A DNA stretch of 8,471 nt, taken from the NCBI GenBank assembly GCA_023427705.1, contig JAEZAL010000277.1:1-8471 (forward strand), in the 5' to 3' direction. This DNA is from Bacillota bacterium (lineage in GTDB: Bacteria > Bacillota > Clostridia > Clostridiales > Clostridiaceae). The translations under genes and the position numbers were made by a program. This document shows positions 6,400 to 8,471 of the stretch, piece by piece. Numbering within the stretch: the first letter of the stretch is position 1; each line of letters starts with the position of its first letter. The notes beneath the pieces were generated by a model. That model saw only the letters and a program-made list of their open reading frames with translations. It searched no databases and was not told the DNA's origin.

Positions 6400-6432
6400 T
6401 ACTCGTAAATGAAAATAAAATTAAAATATAAA
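6400..6432 (+). repeat. Copy 2 of the dispersed upstream element (TACTCGTAAATGA...)
   Basis: Bases 6400-6420 match 3701-3721 at 20 of 21 positions, and ATATAAA follows at 6426-6432 with 5 extra bases between. It ends 74 nt before the Gly/Cys-rich gene. The AT-rich sequence just before it also resembles that before copy 1, so the similarity may extend to about 30 bases. Confidence 0.55.
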
Positions 6433-6494
6433 CAGAACAAAAAAACATCATAAGGAATAGTATATAGTAAACAAAAGAGTAGGAGCTGATAAAC

Positions 6495-6707
6495 ATGTCA
6501 AAAAGAAGTAGATGCTGCTGTAGAAATAATTGTGGCTGTGGAGGCTGCGGAGGCGGTGGATTCAACAATTGCGGAGGCTGCGGTTTTAACAACTGTGGAG
6601 GCTTTGGTGGTGGTTTTGGTAATTGTGGATTTGGCGGCGGTTGCGGATTCGGCGGAGGCTGTGGTTTTCCATTGTTATGGTTATTATTGCTAGGCGGATG
6701 TTGGTAA
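6495..6707 (+). CDS. Gly/Cys-rich 70-residue peptide, spore-coat-like or metal-binding candidate
   Basis: Seventy residues, of which 27 are Gly and 13 Cys. The layout is a basic start with a Cys triplet (MSKRSRCCCRNN), a low-complexity core of short repeats (two FNNCGG units, then two GFGGGC units), and a hydrophobic end (FPLLWLLLLGGCW, residues 58-70). Small Gly-rich peptides with a hydrophobic tail (YjcZ-like) and Cys-rich coat or exosporium proteins of spore formers look similar, so a spore-surface role is plausible but not shown. GGN and TGC/TGT codons give the gene a far higher G content than its surroundings, a result of composition rather than evidence of transfer. AGGAG lies 9 nt before the ATG. 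It is monocistronic: a terminator follows at 6716-6745, and padR diverges upstream. A modified-peptide precursor is an alternative, but no modifying enzyme is visible. Confidence 0.8.
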   Translation: MSKRSRCCCRNNCGCGGCGGGGFNNCGGCGFNNCGGFGGGFGNCGFGGGCGFGGGCGFPLLWLLLLGGCW

Positions 6708-6715
6708 TAATGTAA

Positions 6716-6745
6716 TAAAAGGATGCATTAAGTTGCATCCTTTTA
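6716..6745 (+). terminator. Rho-independent terminator after the Gly/Cys-rich gene
   Basis: AAAAGGATGCA (6717-6727) pairs with TGCATCCTTTT (6734-6744), plus an outer T-A pair, giving 12 bp with a 6-nt loop and a short T-run. It lies just after the stop codon and closes a single-gene transcript. Confidence 0.88.
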
Positions 6746-6813
6746 TCTTATTATTATAATAAAAATAAAGTAAAGTAATAAATAATATGTTAGAATAAAT
6801 TAGAGGTGAAAAG

Positions 6814-7149
6814 ATGCTTGAGAATAAATGTTTTTGTGAAAAATGCAAAAAAATCCAACCAATAATAGTAAGAAGAAAAAAAGAATTTAAGGAATTTAAT
6901 ATTGGTAAGATTACTTATAATAAATTATATGGAACTTGTGCCATATGTGAAGAAGAAGTTTATTCAATGGAATTATCAAAAAAGAATAAAGTAGAGTTAG
7001 GAAAAAAAATTAAAGAATTAGAAGATGAAAAAACTATATTGAAAATAATAGAAGATAGCAATTCTGGTCTTTTAGAAATACAAGACAGTGATAAAGAATT
7101 AATAAAGGAACTTGAAAATATTCTTATAAATAAAAATAAAGATAAATAA
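6814..7149 (+). CDS. YgiT/MqsA-like zinc-ribbon protein, 111 residues
   Basis: The N-terminal half is a probable zinc ribbon. Cys8 and Cys11 (CFCEKC, with an extra Cys6) and Cys42 and Cys45 (CAIC) form two knuckles separated by about 30 residues that include a basic stretch (VRRKKEFKEF). The order resembles the YgiT-type zinc finger of MqsA-like proteins, where the second CxxC is followed by E-E-x-(Y/F). The C-terminal half (residues 50-111) is strongly charged and helical, possibly a coiled coil (KKNKVELGKKIKELEDEK), and no HTH domain follows as it would in a full MqsA antitoxin. No toxin gene is adjacent, so a toxin-antitoxin role is not supported. GAGGTG 5 nt before the ATG supports the start. 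DNA or protein binding is likely; the specific role is unknown. Confidence 0.75.
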   Translation: MLENKCFCEKCKKIQPIIVRRKKEFKEFNIGKITYNKLYGTCAICEEEVYSMELSKKNKVELGKKIKELEDEKTILKIIEDSNSGLLEIQDSDKELIKELENILINKNKDK

Positions 7150-7203
7150 TTGGTTATTAAATTATTTAAAATTTAATATACTATGTGTATAGCATGTATC
7201 CTT

Positions 7204-7210
7204 AGGAGGA
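7204..7210 (+). promoter_or_regulatory. Ribosome binding site that selects a GTG start
   Basis: AGGAGGA ends 5 nt before the in-frame GTG at 7216. The upstream in-frame ATG at 7183 has no ribosome binding site and would add residues (MCIACILRRKF) rich in features unlike the rest of the protein. Confidence 0.7.
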
Positions 7211-7215
7211 AATTT

Positions 7216-8151
7216 GTGTTAGATTTACTTGTTTATTTGGATGAGTTATTAATTAAAAATTTAAACTCAGTAGCATTAAATGGGTATATTGATATAAGAA
7301 CGTTTAGAAGAATTAGAGACCGAACAGTAGGAGGAAATGCTAGGATAAGTGATAGGAGTTCAAATGGTTTAGATTACAAGAATCAAAGGGATAAAATTTC
7401 AGGATATAAGAGTAAACATAATACATGTGAAGAGCATTTTCAAGATGGTTCTGAAAGAATTTTAGGACTAGAAGGTAGAGATTTTGATAGAAATGAACAA
7501 GAAATTAAAAAAATAACTACTGTTTTTACTCTTCATAGTGATTTATTATCTAATATGTATAAAAATAATAATGTCAAAAATGTTACTAATTTTAAATCTG
7601 TTGAGGATGATAACATAAAAGTGGGAGATTATATTGAAATAACGGGATGTGTTCAAGAAATTTCTATTCCTCTATATATAGATACTTTAATAGAAAGTTT
7701 AAATTGCTATGGCATTGATTTTTTAAATTCGTATATAGACAAAGAGAAGCTTAATGGGTTAAACTTTGGAATTATAACAAGACTTTTAGAAGGATTAAAA
7801 AATAAAATCACATCAAATGGAACTACTGATTTAGTAGTAAAAACAGCCGACACATCTTTAGTTCTTGCAATTAATGAAAATAATTTTGTTAATAATGGAT
7901 ATAATACTTTTGATTTTGTTCAGTGTTCATGTAAAATTTTTGGGAAAGTAATGATGATTAAAGAAGATAATGATAAGTGTATTAGTTTACTAAGGAAATC
8001 ATCTCAAGAGGAATATTATGAAAAAATTTTACAATCAATTGAACCCTATTTAAACATACTAAGGTCTAAAAATATAATTTTACCTAAAAGGCCAAAATGT
8101 AATATAACAGGTAAAATGATAATGATTTTACCTATAAGCATATGTATATGA
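7216..8151 (+). CDS. Uncharacterised 311-residue protein, probably DUF6414 family
   Basis: From memory of the family, the pattern VYLDELLIKNLNSVALNGYIDIRT at the start, then a polar Arg/Asp/Gly-rich stretch and a conserved globular part, fits proteins annotated DUF6414; I cannot verify this. Residues about 1-28 look helical. Residues 30-95 are hydrophilic and probably flexible (RIRDRTVGGN, GSERILGLEGRD). Residue 96 onward is a folded domain with VGDYIEITGCVQEISIPLYI and FVQCSCKIFGKVMMI, which resemble the strands of a small beta-barrel or OB-like fold, followed by ISLLRKSSQEEYYEKIL. The family has no known function. GTG 7216 is preferred over ATG 7183 because of AGGAGGA. A weak promoter (TATACT at 7177-7182) may serve it. 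The last codons form hairpins, and the stop lies inside the terminator. Confidence 0.75.
   Translation: MLDLLVYLDELLIKNLNSVALNGYIDIRTFRRIRDRTVGGNARISDRSSNGLDYKNQRDKISGYKSKHNTCEEHFQDGSERILGLEGRDFDRNEQEIKKITTVFTLHSDLLSNMYKNNNVKNVTNFKSVEDDNIKVGDYIEITGCVQEISIPLYIDTLIESLNCYGIDFLNSYIDKEKLNGLNFGIITRLLEGLKNKITSNGTTDLVVKTADTSLVLAINENNFVNNGYNTFDFVQCSCKIFGKVMMIKEDNDKCISLLRKSSQEEYYEKILQSIEPYLNILRSKNIILPKRPKCNITGKMIMILPISICI
8109..8133 (+). repeat. 9-bp hairpin in the last codons of the DUF6414-like gene
   Basis: AGGTAAAAT (8109-8117) pairs perfectly with ATTTTACCT (8125-8133) around a 7-nt loop. It ends 2 nt before the terminator hairpin begins, so the transcript would end in two stacked stem-loops. Confidence 0.5.
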
Positions 8152-8169
8152 TTATATATATATGCTTTT
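8136..8169 (+). terminator. Terminator hairpin overlapping the stop of the DUF6414-like gene
   Basis: Bases 8136-8149 pair with 8154-8167 (14 pairs, one G-U) around a 4-nt loop, with AAGCATAT at the base against ATATGCTT. TTTTAATTTTG follows. The stop codon (8149-8151) lies at the loop. The stem is mostly A-T, so strength is moderate. Confidence 0.65.
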
Positions 8170-8185
8170 AATTTTGTGTAGAAAC

Positions 8186-8215
8186 AATTAATTATTTATT
8201 GTATAATAATTAATT
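8186..8215 (+). promoter_or_regulatory. Candidate promoter/operator of the DUF1846 gene
   Basis: A perfect -10 hexamer TATAAT lies at 8202-8207, about 47 nt before the start codon; the matching -35 region is weak. A perfect 11-bp inverted repeat, AATTAATTATT (8186-8196) and AATAATTAATT (8205-8215), overlaps the -10 with an 8-nt centre. It could be an operator or merely AT-rich symmetry. Confidence 0.35.
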
Positions 8216-8253
8216 AGTAAATAAAGAAATAGTATGTAGGAGATAAGCGAAAT

Positions 8254-8471
8254 ATGGAAATAGGATTTGATCATAAAAAGTACTTAGAAGAGCAGTCTAA
8301 ATATATTTTAGAGAGAGTTAATAACTATGATAAATTATACTTAGAATTTGGTGGGAAATTAATGTATGATTTACATGCAAAAAGAGTTTTACCAGGGTTT
8401 GATGAAAATGCTAAAATAAAACTACTTCAGAAATTGAAAGAGAAAGTTGAAGTTGTTATTTGTGTTTATGC
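8254..8471 (+). CDS. DUF1846 family protein (N-terminal part, cut by window end)
   Basis: Only the first 72 codons are present; family members are around 500 residues. The sequence MEIGFDHKKYLEEQSKYILE, then NNYDKLYLEFGGKLMYDLHAKRVLPGFDENAKIKLLQKLKEKVEVVICVYA, is the highly conserved start of DUF1846, including the LEFGGK and RVLPGF blocks. The family is widespread in Firmicutes, is conserved well beyond this accessory-looking region, and has no established biochemical function that I can cite. AGGAG (8238-8242) lies 11 nt before the ATG, slightly long. A perfect TATAAT and an inverted repeat upstream suggest its own promoter, separated from the preceding gene by that gene's terminator. It probably marks the return to core chromosome. 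Confidence 0.9.
   Translation, partial: MEIGFDHKKYLEEQSKYILERVNNYDKLYLEFGGKLMYDLHAKRVLPGFDENAKIKLLQKLKEKVEVVICVY

Noticed and set aside
6495..6707. Tandem-repeat array or CRISPR-like structure in the GGN-rich stretch
   Set aside because: The repetition follows from Gly/Cys codons in one continuous reading frame with a good ribosome binding site. There are no regular spacers.
6787..6798. ATGTTAGAATAA, shared with 3748-3759, as an extended -10 promoter of the zinc-ribbon gene at 6814
   Set aside because: Transcription would start at about 6803, inside the ribosome binding site, leaving an unworkable leader. The match to the upstream copy is probably AT-rich coincidence.
6814..7149. Toxin-antitoxin pair (MqsRA-like)
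   Set aside because: Only an N-terminal zinc-ribbon resemblance is present. There is no HTH domain and no small toxin gene next to it.
7183..7215. ATG 7183 as start of the DUF6414-like protein
   Set aside because: There is no ribosome binding site before it. AGGAGGA lies after it and is correctly spaced for GTG 7216.

Overview
The window is an AT-rich, low-GC stretch from a Firmicute, most likely Clostridium sensu stricto or a close relative. Codon use is dominated by ATA (Ile), AGA (Arg) and TTA (Leu), the proteins are rich in Asn, Ile and Lys, ribosome binding sites are strong AGGAGG types, and the recognisable proteins (UraA/PyrP-type permease, PadR regulator, DUF1846 protein) match that group. 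I see no rRNA, tRNA, CRISPR array, transposase or integrase.

Left part (1-3670): a nucleobase-related operon. It holds the molybdopterin-binding large subunit of a molybdenum hydroxylase of the xanthine dehydrogenase type. The gene is cut off at the window's left edge and broken by a one-base deletion near 904-906. An NCS2-family permease follows 36 nt downstream. The pair suggests purine/pyrimidine uptake and hydroxylation. As read here the enzyme subunit is split, and the permease carries the uracil-type rather than the xanthine-type signature motif. A probable terminator closes the operon.

Middle part (3700-5870): a compact cluster of orphan genes. Four co-directional small genes (3791-5335) encode a 186-residue, a 60-residue and a 169-residue protein of unknown function, then a 65-residue CxxC...CxxxC putative zinc protein. 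They converge on a minus-strand orphan gene (5366-5857), and one 14-bp-stem bidirectional terminator overlaps both stop codons. An unusually strong 18-bp hairpin lies inside the first gene.

Right part (5935-8471): a minus-strand PadR-family repressor whose promoter is covered by an inverted repeat. Divergent from it is a 70-residue Gly/Cys-rich peptide resembling small spore-coat or metal-binding peptides. Next come a YgiT/MqsA-like zinc-ribbon protein, a 311-residue protein that I place tentatively in DUF6414, and the start of a DUF1846 gene that runs off the right edge.

The least expected link is a 21-nt element (20 of 21 identical) about 70-75 nt upstream of both the orphan operon (3791) and the Gly/Cys-rich gene (6495). 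It suggests these two units share regulation or a recent common origin of their upstream regions. No complete known accessory system (defence, toxin-antitoxin, phage) can be demonstrated. The best candidates for something undescribed are the orphan operon and the PadR/Gly-Cys-peptide pair.
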